From Elusimicrobiota bacterium (GTDB taxonomy: Bacteria; Elusimicrobiota; Elusimicrobia; FEN-1173): a DNA stretch of 64,000 nucleotides. The DNA lies in NCBI GenBank assembly GCA_016715645.1, contig JADJZR010000010.1:77918-141917 (forward strand), in the 5' to 3' direction. Shown here piece by piece: positions 54,248-63,087 of the stretch; within the stretch, counting starts at the first letter, position 1, and each line of letters starts with the position of its first letter. Under the pieces are notes generated by a model that was given only the letters and a program-made list of their open reading frames with translations, was not told where the DNA came from and made no database searches. Position numbers and translations under genes: made by a program.

Positions 54248-55404
54248 TCAGTATTGAGGGACGGACGGATCAATCTCGTCCGACCAGGCGCGAATACCGC
54301 CTTTCACGTTGGAGAGTTTTTTGAAACCCATCTGTTTAAGGATTTGAATGGCTTTGGCGCTGCGCACGCCCGACCGACAATGAACGACGATGTCGTCAGC
54401 GGTATCCAACTCGTTGGCGCGAACAGCCACGTCGGCGAGAGGAATCAGGCGCGCGCCGGGCAAACGGGCGATTTCGTATTCGCTGGGTTCACGGACGTCC
54501 ACCAGGGTGAACTTGTCTTTGCGGTCCATGCGGGCTTTGAGCTCTTTCACAGTGATTTCGTCCAAGGAATCCCCCGCTTGTCCGCTGATTCGGAACCCCG
54601 ACCGACGCCGCAAAATTGGTCGTAATCGACCAACTCGGTGATGGTCGGACGATCCCCGCACACCGGGCAATGGGGGTTCCGTCGGATTTTGAGTTCATCA
54701 AACGACATGTCCAGCGCGTTGAACAGCAAGAGCCGCCCCACCAACGAACGGCCTTTGCCGATGATCAGCTTAATGGTTTCCGTGGCTTGAATGAGGCCCA
54801 CGAGCCCCGGCAAAATACCCAACACCCCGCCCTCGGCGCAGGAAGGCACTTCACCCGGCGGCGGAGGCTCCGGATAGAGGCATCGATAACAGGGGCTTTC
54901 CGGATCGCCGGGCTTGAACACCGTGGCCTGACCGTCGAAGCGAAAGATCGACGCGTACACGTTGGGTTTTTTTAAGAACACGCAGGAATCGTTGGTCAAA
55001 TAGCGCGTTTGGAAATTGTCCGTCCCGTCCACCACGATGTCGTAGTTTTTAACGATGTCCAAGGCCACGTCTCGCCGAAACGGAATGTTGTAGGTTTTCA
55101 CGGTCACGTTGGGATTGATGTCACGGATCGTTTCCCGGGCGCTTTCGACTTTCAGTTTCCCCACATCGCCGGTGCCATGGATCACTTGGCGATGAAGGTT
55201 GGTGTGGTCCACCACATCAAAATCCACGAGGCCCAAAGTTCCCACCCCCGCCGCCGACAAATACAAAGCGTTGGGCGACCCCAACCCGCCGGAACCGATC
55301 AACAGGACTTTGGCGTCCATCAACTTTTCTTGTCCTTCCACGCCCACCTCGGGCATGATCAAATGCCGCGAGTAACGCAAAACCTGTTCCTGGTTCAATT
55401 TCAC
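54248..55404 (-). CDS. moeZ: MoeB/ThiF E1-like adenylyltransferase fused to rhodanese, frameshifted
   Basis: About 385 residues after correction. E1-like part from GTG 55404: GSGGLGSPNALYL ATP loop, zinc Cys pairs CYRCLYPEP and CPVCGD, catalytic Cys in LTNDSCVFL. It adenylates the C-terminal Gly-Gly of a sulfur carrier. After DYDQFCG the frame ends (54547), while the next frame continues DSLDEITVKELKAR into a rhodanese with active Cys in VVHCRSGVRSAK, ending at 54248. A missing G in the run at 54571-54575 would rejoin them as in known MoeZ/MOCS3 proteins. A separate rhodanese start would lie inside moeB without a ribosome site. Confidence 0.9.
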
Positions 55405-56039
55405 GACAGCACCTCCCGCAGTTCGGCCAACGAGCCGATCAAATAATCCGGAGACAAAGCCGACAAATCCGATCCGGGCCGAAACCCGTAAGTCACCGCC
55501 GCCGCCCGCACGCCCGCCGACCGGGCCGCCCGAATGTCCAACGGGCTATCGCCCACCATCACCGCCGTTTCCCGGGGCGACCCCAACCGTCGAAGGGCCT
55601 CCCATAAAGGTTCGGGGTCGGGCTTGCGGGTGGGCAACGTGTCTCCCGCGATCACCACCGAAAAAAAACCGGCCAACCCGGTCGCCCGCAACGTTTTTTC
55701 TGTGTGGGCCATCGGTTTGTTGGTGACCACCGCCAAGGCCCGCCCTTCAAACGATACCAGCGTTTCGATCACGCCAGGATACAAAACCGTTGTGTCGGTG
55801 CAATGGTCCAGATAATGGGGCAAAAAAATATCTAAAGCCTGTTTCATCGTCACATCGTCCAAGGGCCCGGCGGCCCGGATCAACAGTTGACGAACCCCGT
55901 CGCCCACCATCCGCGCCACGCTTTCAACCGACAACCCCGGCCGGCCTAACCGATCCAACGTGTAATTGACTCCCTCGGCAATGTCCCGACGGCTATCCAC
56001 CAGGGTTCCATCCAAATCAAACAAAACGGCACCCCGCAT
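55401..56039 (-). CDS. HAD phosphatase, phosphoglycolate phosphatase-like
   Basis: 212 residues from ATG 56039, which overlaps the folE stop (TAATG); longer in-frame starts lie inside folE. Motif I AVLFDLDGTLVDS, motif II VVTNKP, motif III lysine RKPDPEPL, motif IV MVGDSPLDIRAARSAG. The helical cap and sequence fit the Gph group. Could repair 2-phosphoglycolate or remove phosphates in the adjoining cofactor pathway; not resolvable. GTGA overlap with the next gene. Confidence 0.88.
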   Translation of the reverse strand: MRGAVLFDLDGTLVDSRRDIAEGVNYTLDRLGRPGLSVESVARMVGDGVRQLLIRAAGPLDDVTMKQALDIFLPHYLDHCTDTTVLYPGVIETLVSFEGRALAVVTNKPMAHTEKTLRATGLAGFFSVVIAGDTLPTRKPDPEPLWEALRRLGSPRETAVMVGDSPLDIRAARSAGVRAAAVTYGFRPGSDLSALSPDYLIGSLAELREVLS

Positions 56040-56638
56040 TATTTGGGGTGAATCAACGCTAAAAATTCGTCGCGGGTGCGGCCGTCTGTCCGGAAGAGCC
56101 CCTGCATGGCGCTCGTGACGGTAGGGCTGTTGAGGCTTTCGGCGCCGCGCATTTCCATACACATGTGGCGCGCCGACATCACCACACCGACACCCAAGGG
56201 CGATACTTTCCGCATAAGAATGTCGGCGATTTCGTTGGTTAACCGTTCTTGCACCTGCAGACGACGGGAAAAGGCTTTTACCAGTTTTGGTATTTTGGAC
56301 AGCCCAATAATTTTTCCATTGGGAACGTAGGCCACATGGCACACACCGAAAAACGGGAGGAGGTGATGTTCGCACAACGAATAAAAACTGATGTCGCGCA
56401 CCACCACCATTTCGCTGTAGGGTTCATCAAAAAGCGCCCGGTTGATCAACTGATCCACGTCCACCCGATAACCCGACGTCAGATCTTCCCAAGCCTTGGC
56501 CACCCGGTGGGGCGTGCGTTGCAACCCTTGCCGATGGGGGTCTTCCCCCAACGTGACCAACAATTCTTCGGCCAGATGGGTCAACGCCCGCGCCGGGGGG
56601 ACAACAATGGCCTGCCGACGAGCAAGAGACTGTTTCAT
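56039..56638 (-). CDS. folE: GTP cyclohydrolase I
   Basis: 199 residues from ATG 56638. Converts GTP to 7,8-dihydroneopterin triphosphate, first step for folate and, through QueD, for queuosine. Zinc ligands in YSLCEHHLLPFFG and MSARHMCMEMRG; RLQVQERLTNEIADIL is the conserved multimer/active-site helix. An in-frame extension to 56830 overlaps DUF2203 and is not used. It also feeds the pathway containing QueF at 14357. Confidence 0.95.
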   Translation of the reverse strand: MKQSLARRQAIVVPPARALTHLAEELLVTLGEDPHRQGLQRTPHRVAKAWEDLTSGYRVDVDQLINRALFDEPYSEMVVVRDISFYSLCEHHLLPFFGVCHVAYVPNGKIIGLSKIPKLVKAFSRRLQVQERLTNEIADILMRKVSPLGVGVVMSARHMCMEMRGAESLNSPTVTSAMQGLFRTDGRTRDEFLALIHPK

Positions 56639-56645
56639 GGAAATG

Positions 56646-57056
56646 TCAGGAGTGTTTTCGAAGAGAAAAAACTGAGGCATCCAGTGGTTTTCGGCCGGCA
56701 AACCCTTCCGAGCGCCGATGCCAAAACGCCACCTTTTCTTCCCCCCACCGCCAGCAGAGGTAAACATAACCTTCCCCCGGAATCCAACCGGGAAAATCCA
56801 ACAGCCCGCGATCGATGTCTTTGACCACAACGCCCTCTTTGTGGATCAGATCCACCCGTCGGCGAGTTTCGAGCAACAAAAATTCCACCTGGCCCCGCGC
56901 CAGGGCCAAATCCACGGGATTTTCGGACCCTTTCTCTTTCCAGTAAAGAACCTTGGCGTCGGCCCGACTTTTCAGTTCCCGGGCCTCGCCCAACAGTTCT
57001 TTCAATCGGGGAAGGGCGTTTTGGGCTTCATCAAGAGTGAAATAATCGTTTGGCAT
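56646..57056 (-). CDS. DUF2203 family protein
   Basis: 136 residues. YFTLDEAQNALPRLKELLGEA at the N terminus and CWRWGEEKVAFWHRRSEGFAGR near the C terminus are the DUF2203 signature; function unknown. TAATAT (57063-57068) is 6 bases upstream of the ATG with no ribosome site, so it probably opens the long sulfur/cofactor operon as a leaderless gene. Stop lies 7 bases before folE. Confidence 0.87.
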   Translation of the reverse strand: MPNDYFTLDEAQNALPRLKELLGEARELKSRADAKVLYWKEKGSENPVDLALARGQVEFLLLETRRRVDLIHKEGVVVKDIDRGLLDFPGWIPGEGYVYLCWRWGEEKVAFWHRRSEGFAGRKPLDASVFSLRKHS

Positions 57057-57087
57057 GAGAATATATTACTTTATTTGGGGCCTTTCG

Positions 57088-57540
57088 TCAAAGTGCCGCC
57101 AGTACGTCGGCCGGGTGTTCAGCGGGTTTGACTTTTGGAAACACCGACACCACTTTACCATCGGGCCCGATGATGTAGGTGATGCGCAAAATTCCCTTGT
57201 ATTTTTTGCCGTACAGACTTTTGTCGCCCCAGGCCCCGTAGGCTTGAACGATGGCTCCGGCCTCGTCGGCCAGAAGCGGGAAGGTTAATCCCTGTTTATT
57301 GGCAAACTTTTTGTGGGTGGCCGCCGAATCCTTACTAACACCCAACACCACGGCGCCCTTTTTTTTCAGGGCCGCCTGGGCACTTTGAAACCCGCAGGCT
57401 TCCGCGGTGCATCCCGGCGTCAAGTCCCGGGGATAAAAATACAAAACAACGGTCTTTCCCTTAAAATCCGCAAGGGAGACGGTTCGTCCCGACTGATCCT
57501 TCGCTAAAAATGCAGGTGCCTTGTCTCCAACTTTTAGCAT
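57088..57540 (-). CDS. bcp: Thioredoxin-dependent peroxiredoxin, Bcp/PrxQ type
   Basis: 150 residues. Reduces hydroperoxides. The peroxidatic Cys is in YPRDLTPGCTAEACGFQ, with the resolving Cys five residues later, as in PrxQ. GDKAPAFLAKDQSG and GVSKDSAATHKKFANK are conserved. Start ATG 57540 after AGGAGG. Its upstream region is the dispersed repeat element at 57585-57758. Confidence 0.94.
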   Translation of the reverse strand: MLKVGDKAPAFLAKDQSGRTVSLADFKGKTVVLYFYPRDLTPGCTAEACGFQSAQAALKKKGAVVLGVSKDSAATHKKFANKQGLTFPLLADEAGAIVQAYGAWGDKSLYGKKYKGILRITYIIGPDGKVVSVFPKVKPAEHPADVLAAL

Positions 57541-57863
57541 GGGTTCCTCCTGAGGGCTTCAGGCGCGATTTGTCGTCGCCCCGTAACTACACAGGTCCCT
57601 CATCCGCCCCTTCGGGGGTCGCGTGTGCCTGTGGCACACGATTGCGACGGGCCGAACAGGCCCTGGGCCCGAAGGGCCTTCCCCCAAGAGGGAAGGAAAA
57701 CTAAAAATTTCCCTCTCCTCTTGGGAGAGGGCAGGGTGAGGGACCTGAGTAGTGCCCCATTCATGGGGTGTCTTTTAAGGCGTTTGAACGCTTGATTTTA
57801 GCATTTCCAGTGGACTCGCAAGAGCCACCGACAGGGGATCGGCAAGGCCCGTCTCAGCGGGGG
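57541..57863. repeat. Intergenic region with dispersed inverted-repeat element, copy 2
   Basis: Bases 57585-57758 form a nested palindrome: ACACAGGTCCCTCATCCGCC near the left end pairs with GGTGAGGGACCTGAGTAGT at the right, with inner CCCTTCGGGG, GTGTGCCTGTGGCACAC, GGGCCCGAAGGGCC, CCTTCCCCCAAGAGGG and CCCTCTCCTCTTGGGAGAGGG hairpins. It matches copies at 30700-30792 and 63930-64000. No gene seen in this stretch. Confidence 0.8.
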
Positions 57864-58943
57864 CTACGCAGTGGTATAACGGTTCAAACAACGCAAGAGG
57901 GCTCGGGCCGCTTCATGGGCGTCCAAATGGTTTTGAAATCCACCAAACGCGGCCCACGGACGAAGTCCCCCCGATCGGTCGATGCGAACACCATACCGGC
58001 GCGGTCCGCCGGAAAAAACCACCCGAACCCCCACCACGGTCGAACGGAAAAAGGAACGGCTCCTTTTGATCGGCCCCAAGGACCGTCCGACAATGACGGA
58101 AACGGGGTCCACCCACACCTCCTCGCGACCAAACCATTGAGCGACCATCACAAAAGCGGCCCCCACGTTGAGTAAAGCGCCCCCCGCCACGGCCCAGAGG
58201 GGGGCTTTCACGCGGACCATAACCATAAAAAAAGCTGTTAACGACACGGCCCAGATCACAAGCGGGTTGGGCCCGGGAAAAACGAACGGGGAAGGTAAAG
58301 AAAACCGAGTTTGTTCCCCCACGTTGCGGACGGCCAAGGGTCGAGGAGGCCCGCTTTTGACCGAAGCCGCGGCGGGGAGCGGTACCGAAAAAAGTTTTGA
58401 AGCCGGGCCCGTGTTGGGAGAAACAACCAGGGGCCATTCCCCTTGAAATCGGCCGGGCAGTTTCGATTTCGCCCGCAATCGCCACAGCACCTCCCCATCG
58501 GGGGAAAGGCCCGATGGAGGAGCTTCCACGGGGATGGAAAAATGGAACGGCCAGGCATCTTCCGATGAGGGCGTTGGGGAAAGGGACTCGGCCGACCACA
58601 ACAACCATTCGCCTCCGCGGCTTCGCTCCAAACATTCCAAAACGAAACTAAACCCACCGGCAACGGGGTCCCGCTCTCCTGTGTGAACAACCCCGACCAC
58701 CAATTCCCCCGGCCGACCGACTGACCAAAAAGTTACCTTTGATTTTTGGTTTTTTTTCCATTGCCGAAACGCGGTCAAGACCAACCTCCCCAGCTCCGCC
58801 GCCCCCAACAAGATTCCTCCCAGGCCCAACCCCAACGGCCAACCACTGGACCAATGGGTTGACAGTCCCAAACACATCAACGCCCCCCCCACCCACAAAA
58901 CTGTTAACCCAAGAGGGGCCGCCCAAACCCATTTATTTTTCAT
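57864..58943 (-). CDS. Uncharacterised membrane protein
   Basis: 359 residues. Two membrane helices near the N terminus (residues 8-30 and 35-58), a soluble beta-rich region of about 150 residues, two more helices (about 230-275), and a cytoplasmic tail with SVIVGRSLGPIKRSRSFFRS. Arrangement recalls DUF3592-type proteins, but I cannot assign a family. ATG overlaps the EVE gene's end by 11 bases. Confidence 0.7.
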   Translation of the reverse strand: MKNKWVWAAPLGLTVLWVGGALMCLGLSTHWSSGWPLGLGLGGILLGAAELGRLVLTAFRQWKKNQKSKVTFWSVGRPGELVVGVVHTGERDPVAGGFSFVLECLERSRGGEWLLWSAESLSPTPSSEDAWPFHFSIPVEAPPSGLSPDGEVLWRLRAKSKLPGRFQGEWPLVVSPNTGPASKLFSVPLPAAASVKSGPPRPLAVRNVGEQTRFSLPSPFVFPGPNPLVIWAVSLTAFFMVMVRVKAPLWAVAGGALLNVGAAFVMVAQWFGREEVWVDPVSVIVGRSLGPIKRSRSFFRSTVVGVRVVFSGGPRRYGVRIDRSGGLRPWAAFGGFQNHLDAHEAARALLRCLNRYTTA

Positions 58944-59346
58944 GGCCCATGTGCGCCAACGTGCAAAGCGCTTTTTCTTGAAAGGGTGTTAAAGGAGCAA
59001 TCGACAGCCGAGGAATGCGAACAAAATCCATGGCGGCCAGGTCAGGATGGGCGCGCAATTCAGTCAAGGGCACCGGCTTCTTTAACCACCGATCAAACGT
59101 CACGTCCACCGCCAGCCAGCGATCGTCGATGGGGTCGGGGTACGCGGGCCCCGCCGCCCGAGCCCAACAGACCAGAGATTTTTCCGGCGTGAAATGGTAT
59201 CCCCACACCCGGTCCCCCTGGGAAAGAAGCCGAAGGTTTTTTCGAGCCAACGGGCCCCGAACGCCGTCCCACCGGGCGCGTCCGTCGCGTTCGACACGGC
59301 TCCAGGGGAACACGTCGGGTTCGGTGGAAAAAATCCAGGCGGTCAC
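58933..59346 (-). CDS. EVE domain protein
   Basis: 137 residues from GTG 59346, overlapping the moaE stop. TAWIFSTEPDVFPW, RARWDGVRGPLARKNLRLL and GDRVWGYHF match the EVE/PUA-like fold that binds modified bases in DNA or RNA. The usual YHS after the central strand is YHFTPEKSLVCWA. In bacteria these are often standalone proteins of unknown ligand. Member of a nadA-moaE-EVE run. Confidence 0.83.
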   Translation of the reverse strand: MTAWIFSTEPDVFPWSRVERDGRARWDGVRGPLARKNLRLLSQGDRVWGYHFTPEKSLVCWARAAGPAYPDPIDDRWLAVDVTFDRWLKKPVPLTELRAHPDLAAMDFVRIPRLSIAPLTPFQEKALCTLAHMGHEK

Positions 59347-59813
59347 GAGGGCGGATAAGTTAAAACGCTGTCGGAAATCAGCATCGTTTCCCGATGTTGA
59401 TCCGACCAACGCGACGAACCGTCGGAAAAAATATCCTTTTTACGTAGGGGAACACGGCACTTCATTTGTTCCAAAGCGTAATGGCAGGCCAAAAACGCCG
59501 CGGCCCGCTGGGGGGAACTGACCAATAAAAGCATACTGGTTTCCCCCACCGGCACGCGCCCCACACGGGTTTGCCACAGGACCTGGGTTCCAGGCCACTT
59601 TTCCGCCACTTCCAAGGAAATCTGAGACACTTCCGATTCTGCGTCGGCATCGGCCTTTTCAAATTCCAAGGCCACCACATTGCCCAAATCCGTCCGGTCC
59701 GGGCGAACCACGCCCTGAAACGACACCACAGCGCCTGTTTCCGATTGACGCGCTCGTTCTTCCAACCCGTCGAAGGCGATGGGCCCGTCCGTAAAAAAAG
59801 GCACCGATTCCAT
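59343..59813 (-). CDS. moaE: Molybdopterin synthase catalytic subunit
   Basis: 156 residues from ATG 59813 overlapping the nadA stop (TAATG). ETGAVVSFQGVVRPD, RVGRVPVGETSMLLLV, AFLACHYALEQMKCRVPLRKKD are MoaE blocks, the last with the catalytic Lys. It transfers sulfur from MoaD thiocarboxylate to precursor Z. No moaD, moaA or moaC in the window. Confidence 0.9.
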   Translation of the reverse strand: MESVPFFTDGPIAFDGLEERARQSETGAVVSFQGVVRPDRTDLGNVVALEFEKADADAESEVSQISLEVAEKWPGTQVLWQTRVGRVPVGETSMLLLVSSPQRAAAFLACHYALEQMKCRVPLRKKDIFSDGSSRWSDQHRETMLISDSVLTYPPS

Positions 59814-60739
59814 TAGAACGTGGCCACCATCCGGTCGATGGCCCGGCGCGCTTTCGCGGCCACGTCGGGGGGCACGGTGATGCGGTGCTTGAGACTTTGC
59901 AAGGACCACAAGACCTTTTCCACCGTGATCTTTTTCATGAATTCGCATTCGGCCGCCCGGGCCACCGGGAGAAAGGTTTTGGACGGGTTTTGTTTTTGAA
60001 GGGTGTGCAAAATGCCGGTTTCCGTGGCCACCAAAAACGAGGTCCGCGGCGACTCTTTGGCGTGGCGCACCATCCCGCTGGTGGACGCGATAAAATCGGC
60101 GTGTTTGAGAGCGGACGACAAACAACCGCATTCCGGGTGAACCATCAGTTCGGCCTGGGGATGGGCCTTCTTCTGGGCTTCGATGTCCGCGTCGGTGATG
60201 GCGTAATGCACGTGGCAGGAACCGGGCCACAAATGAATTTTCCGTTTGGTTTTTTCTCGCACGAATTGGCCGAGGTACATGTCGGGCAAAAACAAAATTT
60301 CCTGATCTTTAGGGAACGACTCAACCACTTTAACAGCGTTCGATGAGGTGCAACAGGCATCGGCTTCGGCTTTAACCGCCGCGGTGGTATTCACATAGGC
60401 CACGACGGCCGCCTGGGGGTGGCGAACCTTCCACGCCCGAACCTGCTCCGCGTCGGCCGTGGCCGCCAACGAACACCCGGCCTCCAGGTCCGGCAACAAC
60501 ACGGTTTTGGTCGGAGCCAACACCGCGGCGGTTTCGGCCATAAAATGGACCCCGCAAAAAACGATCACATCCGCCGAAGATTTTGCCGCTTCCTGGGACA
60601 GCGCCAGCGAATCGCCCACCACATCGGCGATATCCTGCACATCGCCCCGTTGGTAATTGTGGGCCAGAATCACCGCGTTGCGTTCTTTGGCCAAACGCTT
60701 AATTTCGGCGACGATATCGGTGGGCGGGGCGGTGGCCAT
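59813..60739 (-). CDS. nadA: Quinolinate synthase
   Basis: 308 residues from ATG 60739. Condenses iminoaspartate with dihydroxyacetone phosphate for NAD synthesis using a 4Fe-4S cluster. VILAHNYQRGDVQDIADVVGDS at the N terminus; the three cluster Cys are in VIVFCGVHFMAET-type first domain, VHPECGCLS and ARAAECEFMKKIT. Begins one base after the stop of the DsrE-like gene. Confidence 0.95.
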   Translation of the reverse strand: MATAPPTDIVAEIKRLAKERNAVILAHNYQRGDVQDIADVVGDSLALSQEAAKSSADVIVFCGVHFMAETAAVLAPTKTVLLPDLEAGCSLAATADAEQVRAWKVRHPQAAVVAYVNTTAAVKAEADACCTSSNAVKVVESFPKDQEILFLPDMYLGQFVREKTKRKIHLWPGSCHVHYAITDADIEAQKKAHPQAELMVHPECGCLSSALKHADFIASTSGMVRHAKESPRTSFLVATETGILHTLQKQNPSKTFLPVARAAECEFMKKITVEKVLWSLQSLKHRITVPPDVAAKARRAIDRMVATF

Positions 60740-60740
60740 A

Positions 60741-61118
60741 TTAAAAAGTGAGGACAGGCCCCCCCTGAGCCTGGGACAAAAAGGCGTTAAGGCCGACCAC
60801 CGCATCGGTTCGTTGCGCCAGCGAACGCGACGTCAATTTCAACAGCCGAGCCCAAGCCGAACAGGCATAAACCCGAACACCCCCGGCTTGGCGCAGGCCG
60901 TCTAAATAATCGCTGGGCGATCGGTTTTGAAAATGGAGAGAGTCAACGGAGACCGCTGTGGGCGGCGGCCACTGTTTTTCGATAAACGCTTTTAAGGCGG
61001 GGCCCCGAAAAAAGAGGATCACGTTTTCTCCCCGGGCTCGGGCCGCGGCGGCAAACGCGACCGCCTCATACAACCGATCCAGCTCGGCTCCAAAAATGAC
61101 AACCGAAAAAACAGCCAC
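60741..61118 (-). CDS. DsrE/peroxiredoxin-like small sulfur-relay-type protein
   Basis: 125 residues from GTG 61118. AVFSVVIFGAELDRLYEAVAFA start and VRVYACSAWARLLKLTSRSL with a conserved Cys, then VGLNAFLSQAQGG, fit the DsrE fold. Members carry persulfide or have unknown roles. Directly precedes nadA, perhaps linked with Fe-S or sulfur handling; inference only. Confidence 0.75.
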   Translation of the reverse strand: MAVFSVVIFGAELDRLYEAVAFAAAARARGENVILFFRGPALKAFIEKQWPPPTAVSVDSLHFQNRSPSDYLDGLRQAGGVRVYACSAWARLLKLTSRSLAQRTDAVVGLNAFLSQAQGGPVLTF

Positions 61119-61141
61119 ACGCAGTCAAAGAATAACCGACC

Positions 61142-61477
61142 CTATCGCGCTTTCGTCCGGGCGGGAGAGGGTTTTGCGACGGTTTTGGTTTCGGGCTTGA
61201 CCTCAGCGGCAGGGGCTGGCTTTTCGGCCAACCGGGCTTTCAACGCCTCCAAACTTTCGCGGTTTTGGGCTTGAATTTTCGCAATCCGCCGAGCGGTCAA
61301 CCATTGGCGCACACTGGTGTCCACCACATAAAAAACGCCCAAGGCCATTAATAATCCGGAAAGACTGATGCCGATTAAAAACCGTCTCTTCGATGGGATC
61401 AACAGTGAGACAATGACGCCGATGATACCCAAACTTAAGATCGCCAACCCAAACATGTTGCTCGTTAATATGAACAC
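61142..61477 (-). CDS. Small membrane protein with charged tail
   Basis: 111 residues from GTG 61477 (ATG 61456 is an alternative). Two membrane helices (about residues 10-28 and 36-55), then a coiled-coil-like basic/acidic tail (KIQAQNRESLEALKARLAEK) ending in Pro/Ala/Lys repeats. No family recognised. Divergent from the following kinase gene. Confidence 0.6.
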   Translation of the reverse strand: MFILTSNMFGLAILSLGIIGVIVSLLIPSKRRFLIGISLSGLLMALGVFYVVDTSVRQWLTARRIAKIQAQNRESLEALKARLAEKPAPAAEVKPETKTVAKPSPARTKAR

Positions 61478-61583
61478 AGGTTCCCCCTGTTTTGAGCCCC
61501 AGCCCCGGGGCCGAAGTTGAACACCGTTATCTTAACAGACAAACCGCTCCGCGACAAGGCAAATTTTGTTACACTGGATCACC

Positions 61584-63026
61584 GTGAAACAGATCAGTCT
61601 GCGGACAAAGTTGGTGGCCCACTCGACCTTGCTGGTGTTGGCGGCGGGGACCGGGGTGGGCGTTTCTCTTTATTTCGCTGAACGCCAATATTTGGTTCGT
61701 CGATTCGACCAAACCCAAGAAGACAATGTCACCAGCCTGGTCCAAATCCGACGCGAGTCGGTCACGTCCAACAACGAGCAGTTGCTCCTGAGTTACCTGT
61801 CGTTGCTGCGGCGGTCGAAGGCGCTGAGTTACGCCATGATCCAAGATGTCACCGGCCGGGTTCTGTCCCACACCAACCCGGCGTTCGTGGGCCAACGGCT
61901 CTCGGACCCACTGACGTTGGGGGCGTTGGAAGCCGGCTCTCTACTGCGCCAACGGGGCGGGTCGACGGACGACGTCATTGACTTGGCCGTGCCCATCCTG
62001 CACGGAACCAAACGGCTGGGCGTCGCCCGGGTGGGCTATTCGCGCGCCACCATGGCCCAGCTGGTGGACCAAACTTTGCTGGCGGCCCGTCACCGAATTT
62101 TGATTGCCACGTTTTTGGCCATGGGGTTTGGCGTGGCCCTGGCGGTGGGGCTGTCGTTGCTGTTCACGAAACCCATCGAGCTGTTGCGGTCGGGAGCTCA
62201 GATCATTGGGGAAGGAAACCTCACCCACCGAATCCGAATCACCACCCGAGACGAGTTGGGCGAACTGGCCCGGGAATTCAACGTCATGGCCGCCAAACTT
62301 CAAGAACTGGATCAACTGAAACAAGATTTCGTGTCCAACGTCACTCATGAACTGAGATCGCCCTTGACGTCCCTGCGCGGCTACGTGGAACTGCTGTTGA
62401 GGGAAGGCGCCGGGGCGATCAACGAAGAACAGCGTGAATTTTTGATCGTCATCAAAAACAACTCCGTCCGCTTAGCGCGGTTTATCGATAACCTCTTGGA
62501 CGTGGCCAAAATCGAAGCGGGCAAAATCGAATTGCACCCGGAATTTATCCGGCTTCAGGATTTGGCCTTGGAAATGTCGGTGGTGTTCCGGCCCATGGCC
62601 CAAGAGAAACGCATTGATTACCGTGTCGAGATGGACCCCCGCCTACGGCCGGTGCGGGCCGACGCCGACAAATTGTTGGAGGTGTTGACCAATTTATTGA
62701 GCAACGCATTCAAGTTCACCCCTCCCGACGGTCGGGTGACCCTTTTCGCGGCCCCCGAGAAAGACCATGTTCATATCAAGGTGACCGACACCGGCATCGG
62801 CATTCCACCGGAATCCCAAGCGACCGTTTTCAACAAGTTCGAGCAAGTGAAACCCACCCAAGGCCTCGCGCGAAAAACCAAAGGGTCCGGTCTGGGATTG
62901 ACCATCGTCAAAGGAATCGTGGAAGCCCACGGCGGCCGAGTCTGGATCGAAAGCCAACCCCAACAAGGGACGACCGTGCACGTGGTATTGCCCCAAACCA
63001 GCCCGGAGGAGCCCGAAGAGGGATGA
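61584..63026 (+). CDS. Membrane sensor histidine kinase, PhoR-like
   Basis: 480 residues from GTG 61584. N-terminal helix (TLLVLAAGTGVGVSLYF), extracytoplasmic domain of about 140 residues, second helix (FLAMGFGVALAVGLSLLF), HAMP, HisKA with FVSNVTHELRSPLTSLRGY, and HATPase with NLLSNAFKFTPP, DTGIGIP and GSGLGLTIVKG, all intact. TACACT at 61570-61575 lies 8 bases upstream. Partner is the OmpR-type regulator 61 bases downstream. Signal unknown. Confidence 0.93.
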   Translation: MKQISLRTKLVAHSTLLVLAAGTGVGVSLYFAERQYLVRRFDQTQEDNVTSLVQIRRESVTSNNEQLLLSYLSLLRRSKALSYAMIQDVTGRVLSHTNPAFVGQRLSDPLTLGALEAGSLLRQRGGSTDDVIDLAVPILHGTKRLGVARVGYSRATMAQLVDQTLLAARHRILIATFLAMGFGVALAVGLSLLFTKPIELLRSGAQIIGEGNLTHRIRITTRDELGELAREFNVMAAKLQELDQLKQDFVSNVTHELRSPLTSLRGYVELLLREGAGAINEEQREFLIVIKNNSVRLARFIDNLLDVAKIEAGKIELHPEFIRLQDLALEMSVVFRPMAQEKRIDYRVEMDPRLRPVRADADKLLEVLTNLLSNAFKFTPPDGRVTLFAAPEKDHVHIKVTDTGIGIPPESQATVFNKFEQVKPTQGLARKTKGSGLGLTIVKGIVEAHGGRVWIESQPQQGTTVHVVLPQTSPEEPEEG

Positions 63027-63087
63027 GTCATTGCGCCCCCCCATTTTATTGTTCTAGGATACTCTCACTTTTAAAGGGAGGAAGGGT

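Noticed and set aside
54248..54670. Independent rhodanese gene starting at 54670
   Set aside because: That start is inside moeB in another frame without a ribosome site; a one-base frameshift in a MoeB-rhodanese fusion fits better.
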